A DNA stretch of 64,000 bases, taken from NCBI RefSeq assembly GCF_036227265.1, contig NZ_CP109446.1:2183501-2247500 (forward strand), given 5' to 3'. The position numbers and the translations under genes are program-made. Positions 26,789 through 35,540 of the stretch are shown one piece after another (position 1 is the first letter of the stretch; every line of letters begins with the position of its first letter). The DNA comes from Streptomyces sp. NBC_01476 (GTDB lineage Bacteria > Actinomycetota > Actinomycetes > Streptomycetales > Streptomycetaceae). The notes beneath the pieces are model-generated. The model did not search any database. It was not told the origin of the DNA and was given only the letters and a program-made list of their open reading frames with translations.

Positions 26789-27718
26789 TCAGGGTTGCGG
26801 GGCTGAGGGTCCGGCCGGGGAGGCGGGGGCCCGGTCCTGTCCGGGGGTGGCGGGCCGGCGGTCCTGTCCGGGGGTCGTGGGCCGGCCGGCCAGCAGCTTC
26901 AGGGCGTCCTCGGTGGCGGTTCCGGGTGGCGCGCTGTAGACGACCACGCTCAGCCCGCTCTCGTCCGGCAGGCTCATGGTCTCCTGATCGAGTTCCAGGT
27001 CGCCGACGAGCGGATGGTTGAGGCGTTTGGTGCTGTCACGGAAGACATGCACGTCCTGGGCTCCCCACATCACCCGGAAGGCGTCGCTGCGGGTGGACAA
27101 CTCCCCGATCAGGTTGGACAGTTCCCGGTCGTAGGGGCTCCTCCCCGCCTCGACGCGCAGCGCGCCCACGGCGAAGCGGGCCATACGGTCCCAGTCGGTG
27201 TAGAACCGCCCGGCCGCGGGGTTGAGGAACGCGAACCGGGCGACGTTCCCCCCGCAGGTCGGGTCGGCGTACATCTCCGCGTACAGCGCCCGGCCGAGGG
27301 AGTTGGCGGCAAGCGTGTCGAGGCGGTTGTTCATCACGTACGCCGGCAAGCCCGGCATCCCTTCGACGATCCGCGCCACGCTCGGCCGCACCGCCGGCCG
27401 GGCCGCCCGCGGCCGGGCCCGCGCCGCCCCGGGCGCCGGTCCGGCGGCGCGGGCGAGGTCGTAGAGGTACATGCGCTCGGTCTCGTCCAGCCGCAGGGCC
27501 TGGGCGAGGGCGTCCAGCACGCTGTCCGAGACACCCCTGAGGTTGCCGCGTTCCAGGCGCGTGTAGTACTCGACGCTCACCCCGGCGAGCACCGCGACCT
27601 CACCCCTGCGCAGTCCCGGCACCCGGCGCTGACCGTACACCGGCAGCCCCGCCTGCCCGGGAGCGATCCTCTCCCGTCGGGAGCGGAGAAATGCGCTCAC
27701 TGCGTCCCGGTTGTCCAT
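26789..27718 (-). CDS. XRE regulator with MmyB-like ligand-binding domain
   Basis: A 309-residue transcription factor. The HTH (residues about 10-70) shows RRVPGLRREEVAVLAGVS-type sequence (VPGLRRGEVAVLAGVSVEYY), and residues 100-275 form the PAS-like MmyB ligand domain (YVMNNRLDTLAANSLGRALY, ending PLVGDLELDQETMSLP). In this family a fatty-acid-like ligand is bound in the pocket. The last 30 residues are a Pro-rich repeat tail. It is divergent from the SnoaL-like gene at 27861 and upstream of the SDR gene, the usual targets of such a regulator. Confidence 0.9.
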   Translation of the reverse strand: MDNRDAVSAFLRSRRERIAPGQAGLPVYGQRRVPGLRRGEVAVLAGVSVEYYTRLERGNLRGVSDSVLDALAQALRLDETERMYLYDLARAAGPAPGAARARPRAARPAVRPSVARIVEGMPGLPAYVMNNRLDTLAANSLGRALYAEMYADPTCGGNVARFAFLNPAAGRFYTDWDRMARFAVGALRVEAGRSPYDRELSNLIGELSTRSDAFRVMWGAQDVHVFRDSTKRLNHPLVGDLELDQETMSLPDESGLSVVVYSAPPGTATEDALKLLAGRPTTPGQDRRPATPGQDRAPASPAGPSAPQP

Positions 27719-27860
27719 GGGCCCAGCGTAGACAGGCCGCGCCGCGGGTGGGGGACTCTGCCGTTACCCCTCACAGCAAAGACTCCCCCGTCCCCGCCGT
27801 CTGCCGTTGCATGGTGCGTGCCCCGATCCTCCGGGGCCCGCAGGGGAAGGGACCCAGACC

Positions 27861-28319
27861 ATGAGCAACCAGAACGACAACGACGGCGCGAACTACAACG
27901 AGACGGCGGCGCGGACCCCCGCCGATGTGGTGCGCGGGCTGTACGCGGCACTGAGCACGGGCGACGTACCGGGTGTCCTGGCCCGGCTCGACCCCGAGGT
28001 GATCGTCGACGAGCCGGTCCACCTTCCGTACGGCGGCGTGCACCAGGGCCGCGAGGTGTTCGTGCGGTCGGTCCTGGGCGCAATGATGGGGTACGCCGAC
28101 GTCGCCATCACCGCCGCCGAGGTCTTCGAGGGCCCGGCCGGCGTCGTCGGAACACTCACCGGAACGCTCACCGCCCACACCACCGGCGAGCAGTACCCGC
28201 TGACCATGGTCGAGATCCACCAGGTGGAGTCCGGCACGGTACGGAAGATCGACGTCTACACCAAGAACCCCCACGAACTCGCCGCCTTCTACGCGCGCGC
28301 CGAGGCCGGCACCCGCTAG
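27861..28319 (+). CDS. SnoaL-like / NTF2-fold protein
   Basis: A 152-residue protein with an NTF2-like alpha+beta cone fold at about residues 20-140 (VVRGLYAALSTGDVPGVLAR, then the strands EVIVDEPVHLP and LTMVEIHQVESGTVRKIDVY). SnoaL-like proteins include cyclases, isomerases and proteins of unknown role; no catalytic set can be assigned with confidence. The ATG at 27861 has AAGGGA 11 bases upstream. Its promoter region is shared with the divergent XRE regulator. Confidence 0.8.
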   Translation: MSNQNDNDGANYNETAARTPADVVRGLYAALSTGDVPGVLARLDPEVIVDEPVHLPYGGVHQGREVFVRSVLGAMMGYADVAITAAEVFEGPAGVVGTLTGTLTAHTTGEQYPLTMVEIHQVESGTVRKIDVYTKNPHELAAFYARAEAGTR

Positions 28320-28469
28320 CCCGGTGGCGCGCGGGACGCCTGCCACCAGGTGGTCTCCTCCGGCATCTGCCGCGCCGCCGCGGCGACTTGCCGGGGACGG
28401 CGCGGCCGAGGCCGGAGGTGACCACCGGCCTCGCACATGGTGAGCCCCCGCCGACGTACCGCGGCGCGG

Positions 28470-28504
28470 CCTGCCGGCCCGGGGGAAGCCCCCGGGCCGG
28501 CAGG
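28470..28504. terminator. Bidirectional terminator, 16-bp perfect stem
   Basis: CCTGCCGGCCCGGGGG, loop AAG, then its exact complement. It lies between the ends of the convergent SnoaL-like and IPT/TIG genes. Confidence 0.8.
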
Positions 28505-28519
28505 TACTGACGGGATCGG

Positions 28520-29857
28520 TCAGACGTAGATGAACCCGCCGGGCACGGTGGCGCTTCCGCCCGCAGTCGTGACGACCACCGCCTGGTTGCCGAGCAACCC
28601 GGCCGGAGTCACCGCGAACAGCACGGTCCCGGTCGGATCGACCGTGATGCCGGTCGCCAGGACGCCGCCGACGGTGACCGTCGCTCCGATCAGGTTCGTC
28701 CCCGTGATGACGATCGCTGTGCCGCCGAGCACCGGACCCGTGGCCGGAACCACTACGCTCACGGTCGGAGCCGCTGCCGCGGCGTAGGTGAATCCGCCGG
28801 GCACGGTGACACTGCCGGCCGGAGTCGTGACGACGACCGGCTGGTTGCCGAGCACACCGGCCGGGGTCACGGCCGTCAGCACCGTCCCGCCCGCGTTGAC
28901 GGTGACACCGGTGGCCGCGACGCCGCCGACGGTGACCGTCGCCCCGGTCAGGTTCGTCCCCGTGATGACGATCGGCGTACCGCCGAGCACCGGACCCGTG
29001 GCCGGAACCAGCGCGGTGACGGTCGGAGCCGCTGCCGCGCCGTAGGTGAACCCGCCGGGCACGGTGACACTGCCCGCCGGAGTCGTGACGACAACCGGCT
29101 GGTTGCCGGCCGTGCCGGCGGGAGTCACCGCGAACAGCACGGTCCCGCCCGCGTTGACGGTCACGCCGGTCGCTGCGACGCCGCCGACGGTGACCGTCGC
29201 CCCGGTCAGGTTCGTCCCCGTGATGACGATCGGCGTACCACCGGTCACCGGACCCGTGGCCGGAACCAGCGCGGTGACGGTGGGAGCCGCTCCGGCACCG
29301 TAGGTGAACCCGCCGGGCACCACGGTGCTGCCGGTGGGGGTGACGACGGTGACCGGGACGTTACCGGCCGCGCCGGCGGGTGTGATTCCGGTCAGCGAGG
29401 TGCCGGCCGGGTTGACCGTCACACCCGTGGCGGGAAGGGCACCGAAGAGCACGGTGGCCCCGGTGAGGTTGGTGCCGGTGATGGTGAACGGGGTGCCGCC
29501 GGCGACCGGGCCGGTGGCCGGGGTGATGGCCGTGGCGGTCGGCGGCACCACCGTGCCCACGTAGGTGTAGTTGGCGGCGTTGCTGGTCCCGGACGGTCCG
29601 GTCGCCAGGACCGGTACCGAACCCGCGACGTGCGGCGGGGCGAGGACCAGGAGGGTCAGGCCCGCGGGGTCCTGCGAGACGATGGTGGCCGGTACGCCAC
29701 CGAAGGTGACGCTCGTGACACCGCTGAGGCCGAGGCCCACCAGCAGGACCAGATTGCCGCCCGCGGCCGGCCCGAAGCCGGGCACCGCAACGATGAGCAC
29801 CGGACCCGCCTGGGACTGCGTCGGGAACGGCGGGAAGGGGAACGTGGGTGTGGACAT
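28520..29857 (-). CDS. IPT/TIG-domain repeat protein without signal peptide
   Basis: A 445-residue protein built almost entirely of five IPT/TIG Ig-like domains of about 86 residues. Each has the pattern VPATGPVxGGTPIVITGTNL, then ATVTVGGVAATGVTVN and VPGGFTY. The unit is 258 bases and the last three units (28.53-29.30 kb) are close to identical in DNA. The N-terminus (STPTFPFPPFPTQSQ) has no signal peptide or membrane segment. AGGAG lies eight bases before the ATG at 29857. Such domains usually mediate binding in surface or phage-tail-like structures; here neither export route nor partner is visible. Confidence 0.85.
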   Translation of the reverse strand: MSTPTFPFPPFPTQSQAGPVLIVAVPGFGPAAGGNLVLLVGLGLSGVTSVTFGGVPATIVSQDPAGLTLLVLAPPHVAGSVPVLATGPSGTSNAANYTYVGTVVPPTATAITPATGPVAGGTPFTITGTNLTGATVLFGALPATGVTVNPAGTSLTGITPAGAAGNVPVTVVTPTGSTVVPGGFTYGAGAAPTVTALVPATGPVTGGTPIVITGTNLTGATVTVGGVAATGVTVNAGGTVLFAVTPAGTAGNQPVVVTTPAGSVTVPGGFTYGAAAAPTVTALVPATGPVLGGTPIVITGTNLTGATVTVGGVAATGVTVNAGGTVLTAVTPAGVLGNQPVVVTTPAGSVTVPGGFTYAAAAAPTVSVVVPATGPVLGGTAIVITGTNLIGATVTVGGVLATGITVDPTGTVLFAVTPAGLLGNQAVVVTTAGGSATVPGGFIYV

Positions 29858-30177
29858 GGTGTGTCTCCTACGCGTTGGTGGTGGACTGAAGCTGTCCCCG
29901 GTTCGCGTCCGGCCGGGTGGTACCGGCCGTAGGGAGTGGGCATCACCCTTGTGCTGCGGGGTGCCTCCTGCCGGCCGTGGCGCGGCCAACAGGTGCGTAC
30001 GGATCGCCCGGTCACGGAGGGGAGTCGGCGCCGGCCGATGCCGGAAGAGACCAGAGGGGCCTCCGCATGTCGCAGATGCTCGCCGCGAGGCAGCCCCCAA
30101 CGCCGCTCTGCCTGCAGAAAGAGCGGGACGTGTAGGTCGACTGCCGAACTCCCGGGGCGGGGTGGGCGACCCACCGG
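29858..30177. other. Upstream region of the IPT/TIG gene
   Basis: No gene is supported in this stretch. It presumably holds the promoter of the IPT/TIG gene. Open frames on both strands look like shadows of GC-rich DNA. Confidence 0.4.
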
Positions 30178-30423
30178 TTGGTACTCCCAGTAACGCATCG
30201 ACTACGTAAAGTGACAAGGGCCACGCCGACGCGTCACCCGTTCGGCCTAGTCATTCCCCGGGCCTGGGCACAGCTACCGTCGACCAGCTGGATCCACGTC
30301 TGGGGCACCCTCGCGCTGCTGGTCCACGCGGCGGCCTCGCCCCCGTACACGAGGGAGGAGTTGTTCGAGAGACTGCGGAACCGGCTCGTCGACCAGGTAC
30401 GGCAGCTCACCGACGATCACTGA
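30178..30423 (+). CDS. Doubtful small ORF, possibly a gene remnant
   Basis: An 81-codon frame whose last 30 residues (YTREELFERLRNRLVDQVRQ) look like a real amphipathic protein segment, while the first half does not. There is no good ribosome binding site at 30178; a start further in is possible. Its stop overlaps the end of the convergent gene at 30417. It may be a decayed gene fragment or a genuine small protein. Confidence 0.25.
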   Translation: MVLPVTHRLRKVTRATPTRHPFGLVIPRAWAQLPSTSWIHVWGTLALLVHAAASPPYTREELFERLRNRLVDQVRQLTDDH

Positions 30424-30875
30424 GAAGCGTCGCCCCGACCGCCCGCATCCCCGGCCGGACGAGGCGGCCTCGCGGGCGCGGTGGTGAAGGTCAGACCTGA
30501 GAAGTCCCGCCCCTGCAGTACCGGCCCGTACTGAGTGCCACCGCTGATCGTGTTGTTCACTGCTCTCTCGTCGGTGCGCACCGCCTCCGCTCGCCGGAGC
30601 CAGGCCATGAGGGCTGTGTGAAAGTCCGAGTCCAGTGCGGCCCGCACTGCCAACGCCGTGCTCAGCGCCTGCGCGCTGTGCTGGTCGTCGGGATCCCGCG
30701 CGAGCCGCGCCAGCTCCTCTTCCCCCGTACTGACCGCCGGTGCGGCCCCGGCATCCTCGCTACGCCGGAACGGACGCCTCACGAGCGCCGCCAGCCCGGC
30801 CCACACGTCGCGTCCGAGTTCCCCACCGGCTCCGCCGGCGAGCGCGGCCAGTAACCCCAGTGACACCGGATCCAT
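30417..30875 (-). CDS. Hypothetical protein of the effector-associated type
   Basis: A 152-residue protein without membrane segments after residue 25. Residues 1-70 are an Ala/Arg-rich helical part (LGLLAALAGGAGGELGRDVW) and the C-terminus carries NTISGGTQYGPVLQGRDFSG, a beta-turn sequence common in Streptomyces proteins linked to NTPase or effector-associated domains. The ATG at 30875 has a run of G residues (GGGGGGTG) as ribosome binding site. Standing alone here, its partner is unknown. Confidence 0.6.
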   Translation of the reverse strand: MDPVSLGLLAALAGGAGGELGRDVWAGLAALVRRPFRRSEDAGAAPAVSTGEEELARLARDPDDQHSAQALSTALAVRAALDSDFHTALMAWLRRAEAVRTDERAVNNTISGGTQYGPVLQGRDFSGLTFTTAPARPPRPAGDAGGRGDASQ

Positions 30876-31163
30876 CAGCACCCCCCCTGCTCTCGGGACA
30901 ATCCGCAATGGACCATTCACCGAACCCAAGCGATCGGAACACAGTCCTGTTCCCGGTCGGCGTACGGTTCAATCCAAGTCTGAGGCCACGTCGGCCAAGT
31001 GCCCGGCCATCTCCCGGTGCCAGGGAGTGAGTTCGGGATGAGGCACCAGGTCGAGCGGTCCCGTCGCAGACCGGTGTGCGGCCGGCGGCTGTGGTGACGC
31101 TGCGGCCGTCGGCCAGGACGAGGCCCTTGAAAACGGTCTGCGTGGCGTCGCCGAAGCCTGACC

Positions 31164-32087
31164 TCAACGAGTCTTGCCCGCGTTGGACGCGATGTCGGCG
31201 AGCGTGCGGGCGGGACCGCTGAGACTGTGGCCCGCTCGGTGGATCATCCGGAGTGTGCGTGACAGGTCCAGGCCCTCGACCGGTACGGCAACGACGATGC
31301 CGGCAGCAACGTCCCGCGATACGGCGAGAGAACTGAGCACGGCCGGTGCGACCCCCTCGGCCACCGCTGTCTTGATGGCCGTGGTCGAGGAGACCTCCAC
31401 CACGGGCGCGGCCAGTGGAGCATCAGTACCGGCCCGCAGAGCCCGTTCGAGAAAAAGCCGGGTGCCGGAGCCGGCCTCACGGCTGACAAGGGGGGTGCCG
31501 GCCAGTTCCTCCGCCGAGACGCGCCTGCGGCCGGGACGTGTCCACGGGTGGCCTGGGAAGACGATCACCGTGAGCTCGTCATGCCCGACGCACTGAGCGG
31601 CGAGGCCCGGCGGGACCGTGGGACCCTCCACGAAACCGATCGCCACGGTTCCGTCCAGCACAGCCACCGCCACCTCCTCGGAGTTTCCCGTCGTCAAGGA
31701 GACCGCCGTTCCGGACCGGGCCCGGTGGAAGCGGACAAGCCAGTGCGGCAGCAGATACTCCGCGATCGTGAGACTCGCGGCCACCGGCAGCCGGGCCTCG
31801 GCGGAGTTGTGCAGGGAGGCGATGCCCGCCTCCAGGGCAGCCGCCCCGTCCAGAGCGGTACGCGCCCAGTCGGCCACCAGGGCGCCCTGCCCGGTGAGCC
31901 GGGACCCTTGCGGCGAGCGCTCCAGCAAGGTCACACCCAGACGCCGTTCCAGATACTTGATACGGGAACTGGCGGCCGGCTGACTGATGCCGTGCTCCCG
32001 CGCGGCGGCACCGAGACTGCCCAGCCGCGCGACAGACAGCAGAAGCTCGAAGGGGCCGAGGTCGGTCACCCGGCTGGACAGGGGCAT
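31164..32087 (-). CDS. LysR family transcriptional regulator
   Basis: A 307-residue LysR-type regulator: HTH at about residues 10-68 (AAAREHGISQPAASSRIKYL, then GVTLLERSPQGSRLT), followed by a type-2 periplasmic-binding co-inducer domain at 95-300. It is divergent from a TDT-family transporter gene, the classic LysR target layout; the 70-base gap contains ATGGCGCCAT. Family logic predicts autorepression and ligand-dependent activation of the transporter. Confidence 0.92.
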   Translation of the reverse strand: MPLSSRVTDLGPFELLLSVARLGSLGAAAREHGISQPAASSRIKYLERRLGVTLLERSPQGSRLTGQGALVADWARTALDGAAALEAGIASLHNSAEARLPVAASLTIAEYLLPHWLVRFHRARSGTAVSLTTGNSEEVAVAVLDGTVAIGFVEGPTVPPGLAAQCVGHDELTVIVFPGHPWTRPGRRRVSAEELAGTPLVSREAGSGTRLFLERALRAGTDAPLAAPVVEVSSTTAIKTAVAEGVAPAVLSSLAVSRDVAAGIVVAVPVEGLDLSRTLRMIHRAGHSLSGPARTLADIASNAGKTR

Positions 32088-32098
32088 AAGCCGAGTCT

Positions 32099-32108
32099 AT
32101 GGCGCCAT
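32099..32108. promoter_or_regulatory. Candidate LysR operator (10-bp palindrome)
   Basis: ATGGCGCCAT is a perfect palindrome in the 70-base region between the divergent LysR and TDT transporter starts. LysR sites are often inverted repeats; this one is short, so the call is tentative. Confidence 0.3.
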
Positions 32109-32157
32109 GCCGGACTGGTCCCTACCGACCCCATCCCACCGCGGCGAGGGTGGAACC

Positions 32158-33333
32158 ATGACCTCGCTCGCCGTACCACCGCATCACACGGCACCGCAGA
32201 CCGGACACCGGCTTCCCGGCGGACTCCTGCGGGACCTCGAACACCCCGGCGACATGTTCCGCCACCTGGGACCCAACTGGTACGCCTCCGTGATGGGCAC
32301 CGGCATCGTGGCAAACGCGGCGGCCACCCTCCCGATCCATGTCACGGGCCTGCGCACCGCCGCGACCGTCGTCTGGGCACTGGCGGCCTTCGTGCTCGTG
32401 GCTCTCACCGCGGCGTGGGCCGTGCACTGGACCCGTCACCGCGATCAGGCCACCGCCCATGCCGCCCATCCGGTCATGGCCCACTTCTGGGGCGCGCCCG
32501 CCATGGCGCTGCTCACGGTGGGCGCGGGAACCCTGCTGCTGGGGAAGGACTGGATCGGGCCGCACGCCGCCGTCGACGCGGACACCGTCCTGTGGTCCAT
32601 GGGCACCGCGCTCGGACTGGTCACGGCGGTCTGGATCCCGCACCGCGTCATGACAAGCCACGACGTGGCCGACGACGCCGCCTTCGGCGGCTGGCTTATG
32701 CCCGTCGTCCCGCCCATGGTCTCAGCGGCCACAGGAGCTCTGCTCATCCCGCATCTCCCTCCCGGACAGGGCAGGCTCACCCTGCTCCTCGGCTGCTACG
32801 CCATGTTCGGCATCAGCCTGTTCGCCAGCCTGGTGATCATCACGCAGATCTGGACCCGGCTGGTCCACCACAAGACCGGACCTGCCGCCATGGTCCCCAC
32901 CCTGTGGATCGTCCTCGGTCCCCTCGGACAGTCGGTGACCGCCGCCAACCTGCTCGGCGGTGTCGCCCATCTGGCCCTCCCCCGCCCCTACGCCGGCGCC
33001 GCCGTGGCCTTCGGCTTCCTCTACGGCGTACCCACCTGGGGCTTCGCCATGATGTGGCTCGCCCTGGCCGCCTCCATCACGGCACGCACCACCCGCCGCC
33101 ACCTGCCGTTCTCGCTCACCTGGTGGAGCTTCACCTTCCCCGTCGGCACCTGCGTCACCGGCACCAGCGCACTGGCCGTCCACCTCGGCTCAACCCCGCT
33201 CAAGGCCGCCGCCGCCGCGCTGTACACCCTGCTGGTCGTCGCCTGGCTGACCGTCGCCGTCCGCACCACCCTCGGATCCACCCGCGGCACCCTCTTCCTG
33301 CCAACACAACCCACCCCCACAACCGCCAAGTAG
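32158..33333 (+). CDS. TDT family transporter (TehA/SLAC1 fold, C4-dicarboxylate or sulfite type)
   Basis: A 391-residue membrane protein with about ten hydrophobic segments. The family features are LGPNWYASVMGTGIVANAA near residue 40, WGAPAMALLTVGAGTLLLG, and the late TWWSFTFPVGTCVTGTSALA. TDT proteins carry malate, sulfite, tellurite or other anions. The ATG at 32158 has GAGGGTGG just upstream. Its promoter is shared with the divergent LysR gene, which should control it. The anion cannot be fixed from sequence. Confidence 0.92.
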   Translation: MTSLAVPPHHTAPQTGHRLPGGLLRDLEHPGDMFRHLGPNWYASVMGTGIVANAAATLPIHVTGLRTAATVVWALAAFVLVALTAAWAVHWTRHRDQATAHAAHPVMAHFWGAPAMALLTVGAGTLLLGKDWIGPHAAVDADTVLWSMGTALGLVTAVWIPHRVMTSHDVADDAAFGGWLMPVVPPMVSAATGALLIPHLPPGQGRLTLLLGCYAMFGISLFASLVIITQIWTRLVHHKTGPAAMVPTLWIVLGPLGQSVTAANLLGGVAHLALPRPYAGAAVAFGFLYGVPTWGFAMMWLALAASITARTTRRHLPFSLTWWSFTFPVGTCVTGTSALAVHLGSTPLKAAAAALYTLLVVAWLTVAVRTTLGSTRGTLFLPTQPTPTTAK

Positions 33334-33411
33334 CAGCTCATCGGGCGTCATACCACGGATACGACGCCGTCCCCGCGGATCAGCGTGCGCACGACGATGC
33401 CGGGCAGTCGG

Positions 33412-34476
33412 TCAGTCGTCCGGTGGTGAGCGGTCTGCGTTCCGGCTCTCGGGTTCCGGGGGCTGGTCGCCAACCAGGCCGGGGGCAGCGCCGCTGTTGT
33501 CCCGCTCGGCCGGGGCGGCTCCTTCGGGGATGTCGAGGGGGGTTGGCTGCGGGTAGCGGATGCTCAGCGCGACGGACGCCGCCAGAACGACGACGATGAC
33601 TGCCAGGCTGACCAGTGAGGGGATCTCCGGGATGCTCGTGCTGAACATCTTGTGGCACGCCTGGAGGATCAGCTTCACGCCGATGAACGACAAGATCAGC
33701 GCAAGGCCTTTGCCCAGGTAGTGGAACCGATCCAGCAGCCCGGCGAGCAGGAAGTACAGGGCGCGAAGACCAAGAATGGCGAACGCGTTGCTGGTGTAGA
33801 CGATGAAGGCGTCGTCGCTGACCGCCAGCACGGCGGGCACACTGTCCACGGCGAAGACCAGGTCGGCCGCCTCGATCGCGGCGACGACCGCGAGCAGCGG
33901 GGTGGCGACACGCTTGCCTGCCTCCATGACGAAGAACTTCATCCCGGCGTACTCGTCCCGGACCGGCACGAACTTCCGCAGCAGCCGCACGGCAACGCTC
34001 CTGCCCGGGTCGAAGCCGTCCTCCTGCCCGGTGAGGATCTTGTAAGTGCTGTAGAAGAGGACGGCCGCGAAGACGAACAGCACCGCGGTGAACCGGCTGA
34101 CCACCGCCACACCGGCGGCCAGGAACAGGCCCCGGAAGACCAGCGCGCCCACGACACCGAAGAACAGCACACGGTGCTGGTAGGCACGCGGCACCTTGAA
34201 GTACGAGAAGATCAACGCGAAGACGAACAGGTTGTCGACCGACAGGCTCTTCTCCAGCAGCCACGCGGTGGTGTACTCCACCCCCGGCGTCGTACCCAGC
34301 ACCAGGAAGACAACCGCGCCGAAGACACACGCGAGGCCCACCCACGCCGCACTCCAGGTGGCGGCTTCCCTGAAACCGATGACGTGCGCCTCTCGGTGGG
34401 CGAGCAGGTCCACGGCCAGTGCCACGACCACGGTGACCGCGAAGACCGCCCACAGCCAGAACGGCACATCCTGCAC
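33412..34476 (-). CDS. TerC family integral membrane protein
   Basis: A 354-residue membrane protein with about nine hydrophobic segments. The TerC hallmarks are visible: LEKSLSVDNLFVFALIFSYF and DLVFAVDSVPAVLAVSDD, whose acidic residues lie in the membrane. TerC proteins are linked to tellurite resistance and to metal (manganese) export for secreted proteins. I chose the GTG at 34476, with GAGGTG seven bases upstream; GTG 34485 and ATG 34542 are alternatives. It is the last chromosomal gene before the putative rnpB-associated integration site. Confidence 0.9.
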   Translation of the reverse strand: MQDVPFWLWAVFAVTVVVALAVDLLAHREAHVIGFREAATWSAAWVGLACVFGAVVFLVLGTTPGVEYTTAWLLEKSLSVDNLFVFALIFSYFKVPRAYQHRVLFFGVVGALVFRGLFLAAGVAVVSRFTAVLFVFAAVLFYSTYKILTGQEDGFDPGRSVAVRLLRKFVPVRDEYAGMKFFVMEAGKRVATPLLAVVAAIEAADLVFAVDSVPAVLAVSDDAFIVYTSNAFAILGLRALYFLLAGLLDRFHYLGKGLALILSFIGVKLILQACHKMFSTSIPEIPSLVSLAVIVVVLAASVALSIRYPQPTPLDIPEGAAPAERDNSGAAPGLVGDQPPEPESRNADRSPPDD

Positions 34477-34761
34477 GGAAGACACCTCACGCAAGCCGCG
34501 ACGGGAGGGAGGAAGCCCTCTTTTCGGGAGAGTTTTCACCATTGAGTCCGTCTTGTCGCCCACACCACGCGAGGGCATCCCCCAGGGGTCGGCGGGATCG
34601 GCGCTCGCCCCGCGCATGACCTGGCCGGCCCGCCGCAGGACGGGGCGCCCGCGGACATCCCCGCGCCCATTGGCGTACGGCCGCCGCCCCTGGCCGGGTA
34701 CGGGGGCGGCCCCCTCACAGGAGTCCCGCTCGCAGGAACGCACCGGGGCGAAGCCGCAGGT
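34477..34761. other. Upstream region of the TerC gene
   Basis: No gene is supported here. I looked for the yybP-ykoY manganese riboswitch that often precedes terC genes and did not find its conserved elements. Confidence 0.4.
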
Positions 34762-34797
34762 GGCGGCAGACGAGTCGGGCTGTACGCCGGGTTCTGT
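34762..34797 (-). other. Putative attachment site: 3' end of RNase P RNA
   Basis: On the minus strand this reads ACAGAACCCGGCGTACAGCC followed by CGACTCGTCTGCCGCC, the conserved 3' terminus of actinobacterial RNase P RNA. Nothing to its right resembles the rest of that RNA. A tyrosine integrase C-terminus on the same strand ends 87 bases further on. The simplest reading is an att site: an element inserted at the rnpB 3' end left this short copy on one side, and the complete gene should lie at the other end, outside the window. Confidence 0.7.
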
Positions 34798-34883
34798 GCG
34801 ACTCAGTGACCGGTCCAGCCCTGACCTGCGTGTTTACGGGTACTCAGCGGCCGATCCGGCTCTCTGGGACTTCTCAGGGACTT

Positions 34884-35054
34884 TCAGCCGAGATCCGAGA
34901 ACCACGCCTCGATGGCGGACAGTCCACGGGCGCCGGCCTGCGGCATGAAGTGGGTGTACGTCCGGAGGGTGAACGCCGGATCCGAGTGGCCCAGCCACTT
35001 CGCGAGCGACACAATCGACTCGCCGGCCTCGAGCATCACCGACGCGTACGTGTG
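34884..35054 (-). pseudogene. C-terminal fragment of the split tyrosine integrase
   Basis: Fifty-six codons that start exactly at the catalytic RHTYAS box and continue ASVMLEAGESIVSLAKWLGH and FTLRTYTHFMP, with the nucleophilic tyrosine, to the stop at 34884. The N-terminal part is at 42403-43503. Deleting 35055-42420 joins CTG CGT to CAC ACG TAC and restores LRHTYAS in frame, giving a protein of about 417 residues, normal for this family. The fragment cannot be translated alone as a working integrase. Confidence 0.92.
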
Positions 35055-35056
35055 CC

Positions 35057-35066
35057 TTGTGTCCGC
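35057..35066 (+). repeat. Left terminal inverted repeat of the Tn554/RIT-like element
   Basis: TTGTGTCCGC; nine of ten bases match the inward-reading right end at 42407-42416. Confidence 0.7.
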
Positions 35067-35216
35067 AGAGGCCGTGTGCGGATCAGCCCGTGTTGCTTTT
35101 GAGCTGGCGGGACTCGGAGGCGGCATTCGCCGCGTTTCTCCCGGGCCGTGTTGCATTGCGGCCACCCAGATGTGAGGCAGGCCACACTTGTGGGTGGCGC
35201 CCCTGGACCGTGCTGA

Positions 35217-35504
35217 TCACGCTTCCTCGATGCCCTGGACGAGTCGCTGATGTTCCCTCAGCTCGGTGGTCCGGGCTGCACTCGTGAGTACGATCTCCTT
35301 CGCCGTCCCGAGGGATCCTTGGCCTGCGCCGAGCAGTTCGCGGGTGACGACGATGGAGTCGATGACGCTGGCCCCCTGACTGTGCAGAAAGCGTTGGACG
35401 GCCTCCATTCCGCGCTCCTGTCCGAACAGTGGAAGGCTCTGCTCGACCAGAGAGGTGAGGCGGGCGGCTCGGTCAGGGGTGAGGCCGTGAACGTCGTCGA
35501 ACAT
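35217..35504 (-). CDS. Hypothetical cargo protein, L7/L12-C-terminal-like
   Basis: A 95-residue soluble protein. The middle part (GASVIDSIVVTRELLGAGQG, then LGTAKEIVLTS) has the helix-turn pattern of the ribosomal L7/L12 C-terminal fold, which recurs in small Streptomyces proteins near immunity genes. AGGAGGG lies nine bases before the ATG at 35504. It is the terminal gene of three small leftward cargo genes in the transposon. The function is unknown; an immunity-type role is only an inference from its neighbours. Confidence 0.65.
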   Translation of the reverse strand: MFDDVHGLTPDRAARLTSLVEQSLPLFGQERGMEAVQRFLHSQGASVIDSIVVTRELLGAGQGSLGTAKEIVLTSAARTTELREHQRLVQGIEEA

Positions 35505-35540
35505 GGGATCGATCCCTCCTGGATACTGCTGCTTCGATGC

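Noticed and set aside
28530..29303. Three consecutive 85-codon plus-strand ORFs with near-identical products
   Set aside because: They are antisense shadows of the 258-bp IPT/TIG repeat units, not a real repeat-protein operon.
28520..29857. Possible CRISPR-like direct repeats
   Set aside because: The repeats are long coding units without spacers.
30876..31163. Protein-like minus-strand pieces (FGDATQTVFKGLVLADGR and LVPHPELTPWHREMAGHL)
   Set aside because: They lie in different frames without a start signal and match no family I recognise; possibly gene debris, but not strong enough to list.
34477..34761. yybP-ykoY manganese riboswitch before terC
   Set aside because: The expected conserved loop sequences are absent on the minus strand.
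34762..34797. A complete rnpB gene here
   Set aside because: Only the 3'-terminal 36 bases match; the adjoining sequence on the gene-body side is unrelated and leads into the integrase fragment.
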